From Nemophila menziesii (lineage: Eukaryota > Streptophyta > Magnoliopsida > Boraginales > Hydrophyllaceae): DNA of 64,000 nucleotides. The stretch lies in the NCBI GenBank assembly GCA_029959085.1, contig JARWIR010000210.1, positions 62,001 to 126,000 of the forward strand, written 5' to 3'. The notes beneath the pieces are model-generated. The model did no database searches and had not been told where the DNA came from. It saw only the letters and a list, made by a program, of their open reading frames with translations. The position numbers and the translations under genes were made by a program. Below are positions 44,401 to 55,854 of this stretch, piece by piece. Within the stretch, counting starts at the first letter, position 1. The number at the start of each line of letters is the position of its first letter.

Positions 44401-45309
44401 GTATGTATAATCTTGAGTCTTCTATCTCTCCGTCTTTTAACAATAAGCATGTTTTAATCTTCAATCCTTCTACAATTTACTTAGATCATTTATATAACCG
44501 AATTTTTATATGGGATGTGCGTAACATGTTATTGATCTACTATAGACTAGTTTTGATTCATTATTGCTGAAATACTTATTTTTACCGTTTCGAGTGAATT
44601 AATGATGAATAAAGCCTGAATATCCACATTTTTATACCAGAAAAATAGTTAGGTTCCTTTTATTTGTAAAGTGAGATTTAGGTGTCCCATGATTTTCCTT
44701 TTATTTCCAAGTTCATTTTGTTTGCAGAATTATATTACTAACCTTTACGTTCATTGATTTTTTTCCTAAATGAGTTGATTTCATATAAAAATATATGTTT
44801 AATAAATATTTACTATAATAAAATTATATTATATAATTTTTATCATTTTTTTAAAATATATTCATCATAATAAATATTTCTATCATAAAGACATTAAGCA
44901 ATTTTTTTAGACATAAGTATTCTCAATTATAAATGTTTAGTTTTGTTCTGTGGTATAATTTAATAAATATTTTATATAAATTATGTGGTATGAGAGCATA
45001 AATCTCCATACAACTATGAAAATGACCATGTTATGCATTTAAGCCTATTTAAAGAGTCTGTCATGATTATATAATCAACATAATTAATCTTAGATTACTT
45101 CTTATATATTGTAGGTTGAACTCATATCTAGTCGTGAGCTAACAATGATAAATCCAAGCCTTGAAATCTCCACAAGGTAATGCATACAAAAAGTTTTAAA
45201 AAAATGTTTTAGCTCTATATTGATTTTTCTTGTATTAATTTATTATCTTTATTTACCATGGTGGAAAACATATTTACAATTTTGGGAATTGTCTCATCAT
45301 ATTACAAAG

Positions 45310-46024
45310 ATTTGAAGTGAAAACACCAACTCCACAAATGGGGTTAGAGCCTTTGGCCTCTTCCAAATCACTAAATTGGATTTGTTAAATGAATTATATA
45401 AACTTACTATCAAGTTAGCAAGGGTTGTCTCAAATGTTTATTTTGAAGGCAGCTCCATTAATAAATCAGTATGTAGGGTAAGATCCAACATATTCTATCA
45501 TAGCAAATTAAGAACACACTGAGTATTAATATTAGTATAATGCACTAATTTGTTAAAAAAAATTAGAATGTATGTAAATATACAAACCTCGAATGTACTA
45601 TATTCCTTCAATCCATCCTGTTACCAACCAAAACATAGAACAAGAACTTAGAATTTTTTTCATAATGTAAACTACTATAAGAAATTAATTTTAATGACAA
45701 AAACATTGTCAAATGTTGGGCAAAAGCTTATTACACTTCTGCTTAAAGATCCTGAGATCCATTTTGTTTCGAATCTCTGTGTTATGTAAATCATCGCTGC
45801 TCCAGTTCACCGGTCTTTGGATATTTTTAGACTCGTATAATCTTGTTTTACCACATCAACAAACTTATTCCATAGAATTTCATTGCGAGTTTCATTTATT
45901 ATTACTTCCACACTATTACCATTAGGCAAAAGTACACGGAAATTGAAGATCTTTTCTAAGTCATAACATGATATCTTTTGATATTAGGCACAAGTGCAGG
46001 TCTTTCTTATCCTCAAGTGCGGGT
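45310..46024 (-). pseudogene. GMI1/SMCHD1-like fragment, copy II left arm
   Basis: Minus-strand equivalent of 60,951-61,690. Exon 1 (about 45,960 down to 45,730) contains VLLPNG (V at LPNGNSV) and FVDVVKQDY but has lost about 35 bp around the acidic linker. The small exon (about 45,590-45,620) keeps AACAG and a GTTTGT donor. Exon 3 (about 45,425-45,505) keeps the LLMELPS and FETTLANL region. It pairs with the right arm at 46,040-46,690. Not translatable as a whole; its likely importance is as RNA. Confidence 0.62.
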
Positions 46025-46039
46025 ATTCTTCTTCTCAAG

Positions 46040-46690
46040 GATTTAGGAAAATACCCGCACTTCTGCCTAATGTCAAGAAGATATCATGTTATGAATTAGA
46101 AAAGATTTTCAATTTCTGTGTACTTTTGCCAAATGGTAAGAGTGTGGAAGTAAAAGTAAATAAAACTCGCAATGAAATTCCATTGAATGAGTTTGTTGAT
46201 GTGGTAAAACAAGAATATATAAAAGATTCAGATTCTAAAAACCCAAAGACTATTGAATTGGAGCAGCAATGATTTACATTGTGTTGAGGATTTACATAAG
46301 ACAGAGATTTGGAACAAAAATGATCTCAGAATATTCAAGAAGAAGTGTAATAGGCACTTGCTCAAGGTTTGACAATGTTTTTGTCATTAAATCTATTGTC
46401 CTTTAGTAGTTTACATTATGAAAAAGGTCTAAATTCTTATTCTGTATTTTGGTTTGTAACAGGATGGATTGAAAGAATCTAGTACATTCGAAGTTTGTAC
46501 ATTTACATACATTCTAAATCATTACTATTTCTTTAACAAATGTGTGCATTATACTAATACTGAGTGTGTTCATAATTTGCTATGACAGAATATATGGATC
46601 TAACCCCACATACATATTTATTAATGGAGCTGTCTTCAGAATATACATTCGAGACAGCTTTTGCCGACTTGAAGTTTATATTAGTAAATA
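46040..46690 (+). pseudogene. GMI1/SMCHD1-like fragment, copy II right arm
   Basis: Plus-strand exon 1 reads NVKKISCYELEKIFNFCVLL, PNGKSVEVKVNKTRNE, FVDVVKQEYIKDSDS, shifts frame at ELEQQ (other frame LNWSSNDLHC) and ends CTCAAG/GTTTGA near 46,371. Exon 2 (ACAG/GATGGATTGAAAG, 46,464-46,494) reads DGLKESSTFE. Exon 3 from about 46,589 reads YMDLTPHTYLLMELSSEY, TFETAFADLK, the GHKL N-box region. In intact relatives the next residues are the Asn-containing ATP-binding helix, here cut off. Splice sites look intact in this arm. Confidence 0.65.
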
Positions 46691-46699
46691 TTACACTCA

Positions 46700-46905
46700 A
46701 GGCACTCTCTCCCTCCCTCCCATTGCGGGGAGCCTCATCTTCTTGACTTCACTTTATATGTTAAGAAGACTACTACTATACCATCTATCAGAATACGGAT
46801 GAGATCAGGAAGGCTGGAAGATCTAATTGATATTCCTTTGTCTTTTCACCTCAGTCCCGGATCGACTATAATCTTCTTTGCTATAGCTTGAATCCATTAA
46901 ATGAA
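46700..46905. other. copy II-specific insert next to right arm
   Basis: Between CACTCAAGG and GAAAATTGAATTATAG copy II has about 200 bp (CACTCTCTCCCTCCCTCCC ... GCTTGAATCCATTAAAT) where copy IV has only about 15 bp. It is less AT-rich than its surroundings and of unknown origin. Confidence 0.6.
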
Positions 46906-48030
46906 AATTGAATTATAGATTGTGATATTAACTATTTTTTTAATTAATGACATTATAAGTCAAGATAAACTTCAAGTTAGATAGTAATATGGACTCGCAA
47001 ATTGTAATGAAAAATCAACTAAGAATTAAAAATCGGAAGCTTTAAAGTAGTACAAGGTTACCTTAGCAAATTTTTAATAAAAATATGTTATTATCCAAGA
47101 ATAAAAACTATGTATTACAAAGAGTAACAAATATACCCTTGTATTATCGTTGCAAAAATACCCCTATATAATTGCTACATTTTGAAAGACGGTATATTTG
47201 ATTAATTTATATAACACATACATTTTAAACGACAGGTATATTTTATTAATTTGCATAACACATAGACCAATGGTGCAAATTTCTGTAAAAAAATTTAATT
47301 TTAAATCTAATAATATTCCAAATATTCAATTCTAGTCTACGCTTTTATTCTTCTAAACCACTGAGTAATGAAGGAACTAAAATTTCATTATTTTATGGCT
47401 CATACATATCTTTGCCATATTCTTACATCTTTAGACTTCTTATAATCTAAAACTTAACGCTATTACTAAATAATCAAATGAATAACGATTAAAGGTAAAA
47501 GTACAATTACCGTAATCCTTCATCTGTTAACTTTTTGCTTAAAAATTATTTTGTATAATAATTAAACAGATGTAACAACATATTAAATAAAAGATACTAT
47601 AAGGATCTAAGTATTTAAAGCAAGTAATTAACCTAAACAACAATACATAACTCTTGATGATACAGAGGTAAGTACCAACAACCTCATCTAATGTTTCTAC
47701 ATGAATATTTTAACCAAAATTATTTTTTAAATTTTGTATTAATTCAATACAAGCAGTTTTTTATTTCAACCAATAAAGACATGTCTTTATCCATAAACCA
47801 TCCAGAAAGAAAAAGAAACATCACAAATTACAAAAAGTAAATTAATTATGAGTTTAGAAACAAGAATATTATCCAAAATGAACTGTACCACGCTGTTGAC
47901 TGATGGATTTATACAAAAATAAAAATATTGAAACCCTAAATTAATAAAAATTATACAACAAAAAATTAATAGATCCAAATAAATGAAACTAAAATAAATA
48001 ATCTTGAACATAAAAGAATAAAAAAGAGAA
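46906..48030. other. AT-rich stretch incl. intron-like sequence, copy II
   Basis: Counterpart of 36,014-36,750 plus a part absent in copy I. Contains a short exon-like piece around 47,680-47,705 (minus: TGTAG/AAACATTAGATGAGGTTGTTG/GTAC). No other gene signal. Confidence 0.4.
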
Positions 48031-48039
48031 AACACCTTG

Positions 48040-48291
48040 CTGGAAATGTTGTTAAAAATCATCAGAACTACCATAAGAACAGTGCAAATCCGCAGAGGAA
48101 AGTATCAAGGTAGCAGAATTAGATTTAGAGGGATAACAAGATAGATATGACACAAATTTGATTAGATTAAATAATTTTCTTTAGGGTTTCTCAAAAGAAC
48201 ACATTGAAGGATGGAGATAAATTTGTAGGGCAGAGAGAAAGTTTAGCGTGAAACTACAAAGGACGAACATATAAGTCCCACTGTTTTTATA
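48040..48291 (-). promoter_or_regulatory. promoter and first exon, minus strand, copy II
   Basis: Equivalent of the copy I promoter: TATA box TATAAAAA (48,284-48,291), telo-box AAACCCTAA (48,181-48,189), GGGCC boxes upstream near 48,317. The first-exon donor is GCAAGG (48,040-48,039), a GC-type donor. It reads toward the right arm of the inverted repeat, antisense to it. Confidence 0.5.
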
Positions 48292-48319
48292 ACTAGGGTT
48301 ATATAAAAAAAATTGGGCC

Positions 48320-50420
48320 AAAAACCAAAACCATAAAAAAATTAGGCCCACTACAAACTATGTGTTGGGTCGATTTAGTGAGTTTTTGCGGTTTTAAAGT
48401 GCAGCCCTATTCGGGGCTATGTCCCACTCACCTTTTGGTTTCTAACAAAATTTTTTCAATAACTAGGTAATCTTATTAGAAAAGAAGTAATATTTTAAAG
48501 AGATTTAGACATTTTTTATCTAAAGATAAAATAATTTCATTACAAAACAACTTGTAGGATATAAATGTATGTTTAGCTTAAACATGCACCACTTAAACTT
48601 AATCCATGGAACAAACACTAAATTCTATGACATTACAATCAAGATTCTCATAAATTATCAAACCCAAACCTAACTTTATAATATATCATGCTCTACCATT
48701 AATTTTTGATTTACCTAACAGTTTCCAAATAACTTTTACAAAAACCTAAACAAAGAACATCGAATTAATGGTTAATTTTGTAACTGTAGAAAAATCAATC
48801 TTGTTACACGAGACTTCTTTATTTGTTGCTAGACCCACTGATGTTTGTGGTTGATTTTTCATTGATCGAACACTTATCCTCATGATTCTTAATGTGCTGT
48901 TTTTTATGCCTAATTTTTTACAAGCTTACTCTTAGAATAACACCCTCTTATTGGAAACTTTTTTTTCTGGGATAATTTTCTCTATTTTAACTTGGCAAAA
49001 ATAATTCAAAGCTGAGAATGTTATTCAATGCGAATTTGTCAGAAAAAAAAATGTAGTTGGAAAAAAATAGTGAGGGAATAAAATACTCTAGGTCTTCATA
49101 GTAGAAATCTATAAGCCTTATTTGGAATATAAATTTTTTGTTGATTTTTAGCATGCATTGAGTTACTTATTTATACATTTAGCTATTGTATTTCAATATT
49201 TATGTCAACCTAATTTAACTTTCAGACTTTTAACCCTTACGGGTGAAAACCTAAATACATTATAGGTCCATATATTACACATAATAACCTTTTCTTTTTA
49301 TTAAAACCACTGATCCCATACTTGACAAAGTACATTGAATCAGAAGAAAAAATGTTCTAGGATTCTTCCTTTTAAATTTTCATTTATTTACTTAAAGATT
49401 ACATCAAAGATCATAGTTTATTCTGTTAATTGTGTCAAATCTGAAGCTTTTGAAACAAAGATGAACTATGTTATATTTTACCTCTACTACTTGATCACAC
49501 TCTCATAACAAAAATTGCATTTTACCCTTTTTCTTGATTGCTGTCAAAGTCCCTCTGTTAAAAGATGTCCAGCTTAAGATAAAATGGAAGAGGAAGATGA
49601 AATGGATCTCGAATATTTAAAGAACATATCCATATTGTACGCTCGAGGAGCTTGATCGACGGAACAGTACTGAACATTCGTGATTTCAAGAAATCTTTGG
49701 TACATGAACTAGGTTGGCCTCTAATGAGGCACCCGGTAACTATTTCAGTCTTATCAGTAATATAGTAAGCTTTTTTTATTATAATATTTTTAACCCGTGT
49801 GTCAAGGTCAAAGCTCTCAATGTATATTGGTTAGTGTATTAATAAAAAATGAAATGTTTCGTTATTTTCCAGTGTTAACTTTTGAAATCTTGTGCTAAAT
49901 ACTTTTTTCAATGGTATAATAATGTGCTCGGTGTTTGATGTACCACTTAGTGTTCAATAACAATTCACCCAATGCTTAAACAAGTGTTCCAAATGTTTTT
50001 TTAGTGTCAATTTTGAAATGCAAGAATTAATAATTACATTATTCTCAACCAATGAAATGATTATATTATTCCTCATATTTAGATTTTAACATTTTAATTT
50101 CTAGGAGACGCACAACATCTTTTTTAATGTATTTAAAGAATTTAGAAACTTCATGTTGCTTAAAGGCCCAATTGACCTCCCTTACATTTAATGTAGAAAC
50201 TATCGTTTATCATGGTGCTTAAACATTTACCTCCATGCTTTTCTTTTTCTTAGTGCAATCCGCAATGTTATAATTGCTTCCTTACAAAGCTACACTTAGT
50301 AGGCAATACCACACATAAACCACTTCAACATCATGACACGTTTCTTCATTAAAATAACCATAAACTTTATGAATTAAGTTTCTAGAGATATAATTTTCAA
50401 TACACAGTCTATACTAGGTC
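48320..50420. other. AT-rich stretch with CTLEEID remnant, copy II
   Basis: Counterpart of 37,030-39,120. The exon remnant at 49,566-49,765 has additional stops; otherwise nothing recognised. Confidence 0.4.
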
Positions 50421-50423
50421 AAT

Positions 50424-51490
50424 CTTAGTCTAGTAACAATAATTGCGTCCATTTGATCAACAACACGAATTGCACTACCCACATATAAAACTACATCCTT
50501 TATCTACAATTGTAGTGAAATCTTCTTTAGTATGGAACCTCTTAGTATATATCTTTTCAAGCATCATACCATGACCCCTCTTTCTTAACAACATGATTTT
50601 GCTTCCAACATTCCACACCTGCTCAAGTATCTTGTTATAAGTTCCTTCACTTTAAAAGTTGAACAATTTCATATTTATATTATATTTGATAATATGTGTT
50701 CCAATACATTTCTAGGGAATACGAGTCATGCTCTTTACCATGTAGAAATCAGGAGATTTACTAAAAATTGTTCTATCAAACAATCTTTCCAAACATTATA
50801 TACCTTTTCAATATTTTTTAAAGGGATTCACCAATATATTTTTAGTCTTAATCCCAGGAGGATAAAATATTCAAGCTTAATACCTTCTTCATAATTTTCT
50901 GAAAACAAATTTTTCCATTAAACTTCCCCTTCATAGAAAAACTCTCCATCTCAAAAGTCTAGACTAAGTAGTAAACCCCATCTCGAAAACACTTTTAATT
51001 AGTAAATGTAAGCCATAACTATCCTCCAATGTCCCAAAACTGAAGTTACTATCCTTGATTTCCGTAATATTAGGATAAATCATGGAAGATTTTAGACTCA
51101 CATAACTCTTGGTTTCCTCCTTCTATTGCTTTCAGATGGGAATCATGAGAGTTACCAACATGAAAATCAGGGAAAATCATTAGACTAACCTTCTACAAAT
51201 TTTCAAAAACCACATCACATAGGTTTAGTTCACTCACCTTATTTCCTGAATTATCTAAAATATCACACTTGACAAGAATATTACACCCAGATACATATCT
51301 TCCTCACTTGAGACAAACCCAATAGTTTTGGAGCTTATTTTCCTTTCACACAATAGATGAAATGCCTTCTCAACCACAAAGAAACTCTTAATCACATGAG
51401 ATATTGAAGTTTAACTTCTAATTACATACTCTTCAAATTTATCTAATTGAATTACAATACTCCCATTCTATCCTTTAAGAGGAGTTTTCA
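50424..51490 (-). pseudogene. unidentified gene remnant, copy II
   Basis: Counterpart of 39,123-40,180 with scattered substitutions; frames broken. Confidence 0.33.
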
Positions 51491-51494
51491 CAAG

Positions 51495-52955
51495 CAAGCC
51501 GATAAAGACCCAAGGCACTATTAGAAAATAAATGAAATATAATAAATAGAAAAAACTTTAAAAATTAGACAACTAATATACAATACACATAAAAAATATG
51601 GATTGAAAAATAGAAAATGAGCATTTAATATGAACATATAAAATTTATGACATTGGATTATGAAAAGTCTCAACACTTATCAAGAGAGTGAGAACGAGTA
51701 AAGTAACTAATGAATAAGAGATTGGGTACTAGTAGTTGGCAAGATTTGAACCCTTTATTAATGTACTAAAGAAGAATCTGATTATTAAATTAAAAAAAAA
51801 ACCTAAAAAGGTAAGTGATCAAAAAAAGAAAGAAAATAACGACGAATCAATTTGGAAAAACGAAGCAATGTGGAAAAACAAAGACAATGAGAACAATGGA
51901 TGAGATGATTATTTTGTTAGAAAAGAGAAGAATAAAATTAAAGAGAATGATAAAAAAAAAATTTAACTTGTCTATTATATTTAAAAATCAACATTTGAAG
52001 ACTGTATGTTTTGTAAATTTTATAAATTACTCAAGATTGTAATATTTTTCGATTAATTTTTACAATGCAAAATTGTAATTGTATTTTACATTTTGAGTTG
52101 TTAATCTTTTTATTTTTATAACGATTGTTGAGTTTTTCATTTTAAATTATTATGTTTTAATAAAAAAATCAAAAGCTGACCAAGTTTGAGTAACCTTATA
52201 TCAACTTACCCAACCAGAATCAAACTGGACTAGAAAAGTTTCAGTGTCACATTTTTTTTGATAGGTCCATTAATAAAAATCATTATGTCTTATCAAGAGA
52301 TAACACATGTGTTATTCTCCTAGAAATATCATCCTTAAGTAATGATTAATTCATCTCTTATAAATCCATAATAGTGTTAAGAATTGTGGCGCATAATAAG
52401 ACTTGTTATTCTTTTCATTTTTTTCTGTTTAAATAATTCAAATAATTCATATAAGATTAATAAGGGGTGGATCAAGATACTTCAATAGGGGGCTAAGGAA
52501 TTGGGGTAATGGTATATTTTATTTTAATTTAATTACACTATAGGTCCCTATATTTTGCAAAAATTGCCATAATTTGTTTTTTTATATAATCACACTATTA
52601 GTACCTATGTTATACATATACCCTTTATTTATCAAATATATAACAAAATATTCATACAAATACTATAACTAAAAGCTTAAAAAGATATGCTAAAAAAATA
52701 GACCAATTGAAACCGAATAAATATTGCATTATGCAAAAATTAAACAATATGTTTCCTATTTTTTAAATTAATCTCAATATAGTCCATAAATTTTTAAAAG
52801 TAACCTATATTATATCATATAAACAACAAAATACAAACCGATAGTATAAATCAAAAATTACGAAGATAAACTTAAATAACCAGGGACCAACTGGAAGTTA
52901 TGAATACTTGACGAGGATCATGACATCTATTAATCAATAAAGGAGAAAAATATTA
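51495..52955. other. AT-rich stretch, copy II
   Basis: Counterpart of 40,185-41,645, including the shortened GA microsatellite. No gene recognised. Confidence 0.4.
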
Positions 52956-52958
52956 AAC

Positions 52959-53283
52959 CTAGTGTCTACGTCCAGTTGGTAGTTTCCTTCCTTTACGAGA
53001 ATTGCTACTTTCGGGTTCTTCCGCCACATGTCTCTTCCCTTTCCTATCGATGTCACCTTGGGGATCAATGAGCGTGATGGAAAAGTTGTTCCCGAGCTTG
53101 ATGGAAAAGTTGTTCCCCTCACTGTATCCAACTCCTCTAATGTACAAGGCCGGGTTGATGCATAAATGTCCGCAATGGACCGCATATTTGTTTGCTTAGT
53201 CTGTAGCTTACGTGCCACTATTTGCGTTGTCCTAGCAAATTTACTAAGATAACAATTATCCATATGCATGTTAAGAGTTGTAT
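52959..53283 (-). pseudogene. exon of CTLEELD-motif gene, copy II
   Basis: Best preserved N-terminal half of this exon: DTTLNMHMDNCYLSKF, IVARKLQTKQTNMRS, IADIYASTRPCTLEELDTV. A 21-bp CTGTTGACTTGCAGGTATACC segment present in I and III is missing here, and a frame change follows (GKRHVAEEP in another frame). Donor side reads CACTAG/GTTTAA. Comparison with copies I and III allows the ancestral exon to be aligned without any single copy being intact. Confidence 0.52.
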
Positions 53284-53291
53284 CTGGGGAT

Positions 53292-53964
53292 CAGAGGCGG
53301 ATCTATAAACTAAATTCAGAGGGGGCTTAAAATATACGGGAGTCAGGAGTCAACGCTTCTAGAGATTTTTTAAGGTAAAAATATGACACATAAACATATA
53401 ACTAGCAATGCAACTAAGAGAATCCAACGTCTTGACGCTTTTCTTTTATTTAATTGATGGATTTATTTGTTACTAGGTACCCCGAAAATATGTAAACCCA
53501 CACCATTATATACACTTAATTTATATGGTATTAGTAGTATTATATTAAATTATTAATATAACATATTTTATATTTTAATTTATAAAGATGAGAAATTAAT
53601 CATTTGTAAAAATTAAACACTAATTTTATTTGAGTAATATAAATAATAAATTACTAAGTAATACTATTATCAAACTCAAAAAAGGTTTTATAAAAGTTGA
53701 CAAATTTATAACATAAATCTTTATTAATAAAAAAGATAAAGCACTTGCTAAGATTTGAACACATAACCTCCATTTTAATGCTAAAATGCAAAGTTCTATA
53801 CTATTAAGCCATTTTATGTGTTCTTTACAGTATACATTGTTTACACAAATATTCAGAGGGGTTTATATTATTTTTCGGGACAAAATTGCAATGACGTATT
53901 CTAAAATTTATGGGTTCAAGGGGGGAGGACTTGAGCCCCCTGGGACTTGAAGGGATCCGCCTTT
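53292..53964. mobile_element. hAT-like miniature element, copy II
   Basis: Counterpart of 41,975-42,626. Left end CAGAGGCGGATCT has one change; a ~30-bp insert near 53,820-53,850 and loss of part of the GGGGGCAGGGGG block mark this copy. Confidence 0.55.
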
Positions 53965-54730
53965 ACAATCTCTTTGCATATGGGACAAAATTTTGATGTC
54001 ATACCTATATTTTTCACTGATAAATTGTATACCATTAGTTAAGAATTATGCCGATTTTGCATAATATATACCAAAGGTTATTATAGTTTTTACAAGTATA
54101 AATATAAAATAATCTATAGGTTCCTTGATTATTTTTCTTATTAGTCATCCGCTCCAATTATATTTTATTAAACACCATAATACACATTATTATTACAAAA
54201 AATTAATTTAGTCCAATGAGATCAATGATTAAAAAGGAAGACACAATACTCTGTTACATTATATAAAGGTAATATAGGATCTAATTTTCAAAAATATTAT
54301 GGGACAAATTAAAATAATTTTTTTAGATTTTCTAAATCAAGAAAGTGAAATTTTAAGTTTTATCATATTTCATGTTCTATTTTTTTGGTCGGTAATCCAA
54401 TACTCTACTGAAATAGGGAAAAGGTGGTTGGGATATTGGCCCCAAAACAGTTTTTGGAATTAAATGCAATATATGTCTTTATAATATGAAATATTACACT
54501 CAAGGTCCATATATTAAACAAAAAATTAATTATAAGTCTCGATATTAACTATTTTTTTAATTAATGACAATATAAGTCAATATATATTTAATTATACAAA
54601 TGACAAATATTCATACATATAAAACAATTTTTTTAAATACTTTTCTTTTTAAATGTCGAATGCCCAGGTGAAGATTAGAAACACTTGGGGAAGGTTCATA
54701 AGAATGACTCAATATAATCCATCTTTCGAA
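53965..54730. other. AT-rich stretch to copy II end
   Basis: Counterpart of 42,630-43,383; ends at the rearrangement junction. Confidence 0.5.
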
Positions 54731-54778
54731 GGACAAAGAGCTACAAGACTCAAGATTTAAATTACATACCTGCTGTTG
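54731..54778. other. 48-bp filler at copy II/III junction
   Basis: GGACAAAGAGCTACAAGACT ... TACCTGCTGTT matches neither flank in I or II. On the minus strand it reads CAACAGCAG/GTATGTAA, a good donor-site context, so it may be a patch from a gene. Confidence 0.75.
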
Positions 54779-55850
54779 GTCTAGTAACAATAACTGCGTC
54801 CATTTGATCAACAACGCGAATTGCACTACCCACATATAAAACTACATCCTTTATCTACAATTGTAGTGAAATCTTCTTTAGTATGGAACCTCTTAGTATC
54901 TATCTTTTCAAACATCATACCATGACCCCTCCTTCTTAACAACATTATTTTGCTTCCAACATTCCACACCTGCTCAAGTATCTTGTTATAAGTTTCTCCA
55001 CTTTAAAGATGGAACAATTTCATATTTATATTATATTTGAAAATATGTGTTCCAATACATTTCTAGGAAATACGAGTCATGCTCTTTACCATGTAGAAAT
55101 CAGGAGACTTACTAAAAATTGTCCTATCAAACAATATTTCCAAATATTAAATACCTTTTCAATAATTTTTTAAGAGGATTCACCAATATCTTTTCAGTCT
55201 TTATCCGAGGAGGATAAATTATTCAAGCTTAATACCTTCTTCATAATTTTCTGAAAACAATTTTTTCCATTAAACTTCCCCTTCATAGAAAAACTCTCCA
55301 TCTCAAAAGTCTAGACAAAGTATTAAACCCCATCTCGAAAACACTTTTAATTAGTCAAGGTAAGCCATAACTAGCCTCCAATGTCAAAAAACTGAAGTTA
55401 CTATCCTTGATTTCCGTAATATTAGGATAAATCATGGAAGATTTTATACTCACATAACTCTTGGTTTCCTCCTTCTATTGCTTTCAGATGGGAAGCATGA
55501 GAGTTACCAACATGAAAATCAGGAAAAATGATTAAACTAACCTTCTACAAATTTTCAAAAACCACATCACAGAGGTTTAGTTCACTCACCTTATTTCCTG
55601 AATTATCCAAAATATCACACTTGACAAGAATATTACACTCAAATACATATCTTCCTCACTTGAGACAAACCCAATAGTTTTGGAGCCCATTTTCCTTTCA
55701 CACAACTTATGAAATGCCTTGTCAACCACAAAGAAACTCTTAATCACATGAGATGTTGAAGTTTAACTTCTAATTACATACTCATCCAATTTTTCTAATT
55801 GAATTACAATACTCCATTTATTTCCTTTAAGAGGAGTTTTCACAAGCAAG
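54779..55850 (-). pseudogene. unidentified gene remnant, copy III
   Basis: Counterpart of 39,123-40,180. The minus strand near 54,850-54,920 reads FEKIDTKRFHTKEDFTTIVD. Family not recognised. Confidence 0.35.
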
Positions 55851-55854
55851 CCGA

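Larger units (their letters stand above)
34703..44742. repeat. 10-kb tandem array, copy I
   Basis: The unit runs from CTTTACGTTCATTG (34,703) to the same sequence at 44,743, a period of 10,040 bp. Its left border is also the end of element B. It carries a GMI1-like fragment (one arm only), promoter-like regions, remnants of a CTLEE[IL]D gene and two miniature elements. Relative to copies II and IV it lacks about 1.25 kb (the equivalent of 46,083-47,330). Confidence 0.95.
45310..46690. repeat. long inverted repeat of GMI1-like sequence, copy II
   Basis: The left arm (to about 46,024) and the right arm (about 46,040-46,690) are reverse complements including exons and introns, with a tight centre CAAGTGCGGGTATTCTTCTT ... 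AAAATACCCGCACTT. Pairing extends over about 0.6 kb. A transcript across it from either flank would form a long, imperfect double-stranded stem. Confidence 0.88.
44743..54730. repeat. 10-kb tandem array, copy II
   Basis: Collinear with copy I from 34,703 to about 43,383, with the complete GMI1-like inverted repeat present. It ends at CCATCTTTCGAA, then 48 bp of unrelated sequence, then copy III. It is the most divergent copy. Confidence 0.95.

Noticed and set aside
47787..48074. Hydrophobic minus-strand frame next to the promoter
   Set aside because: Runs from the first exon into the intron past a plausible donor; the hydrophobic part is T-rich intron sequence.
51815..52042. Lys/Arg-rich plus-strand frame
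   Set aside because: Translation of A-rich low-complexity DNA; broken by frameshifts in copies I and III.
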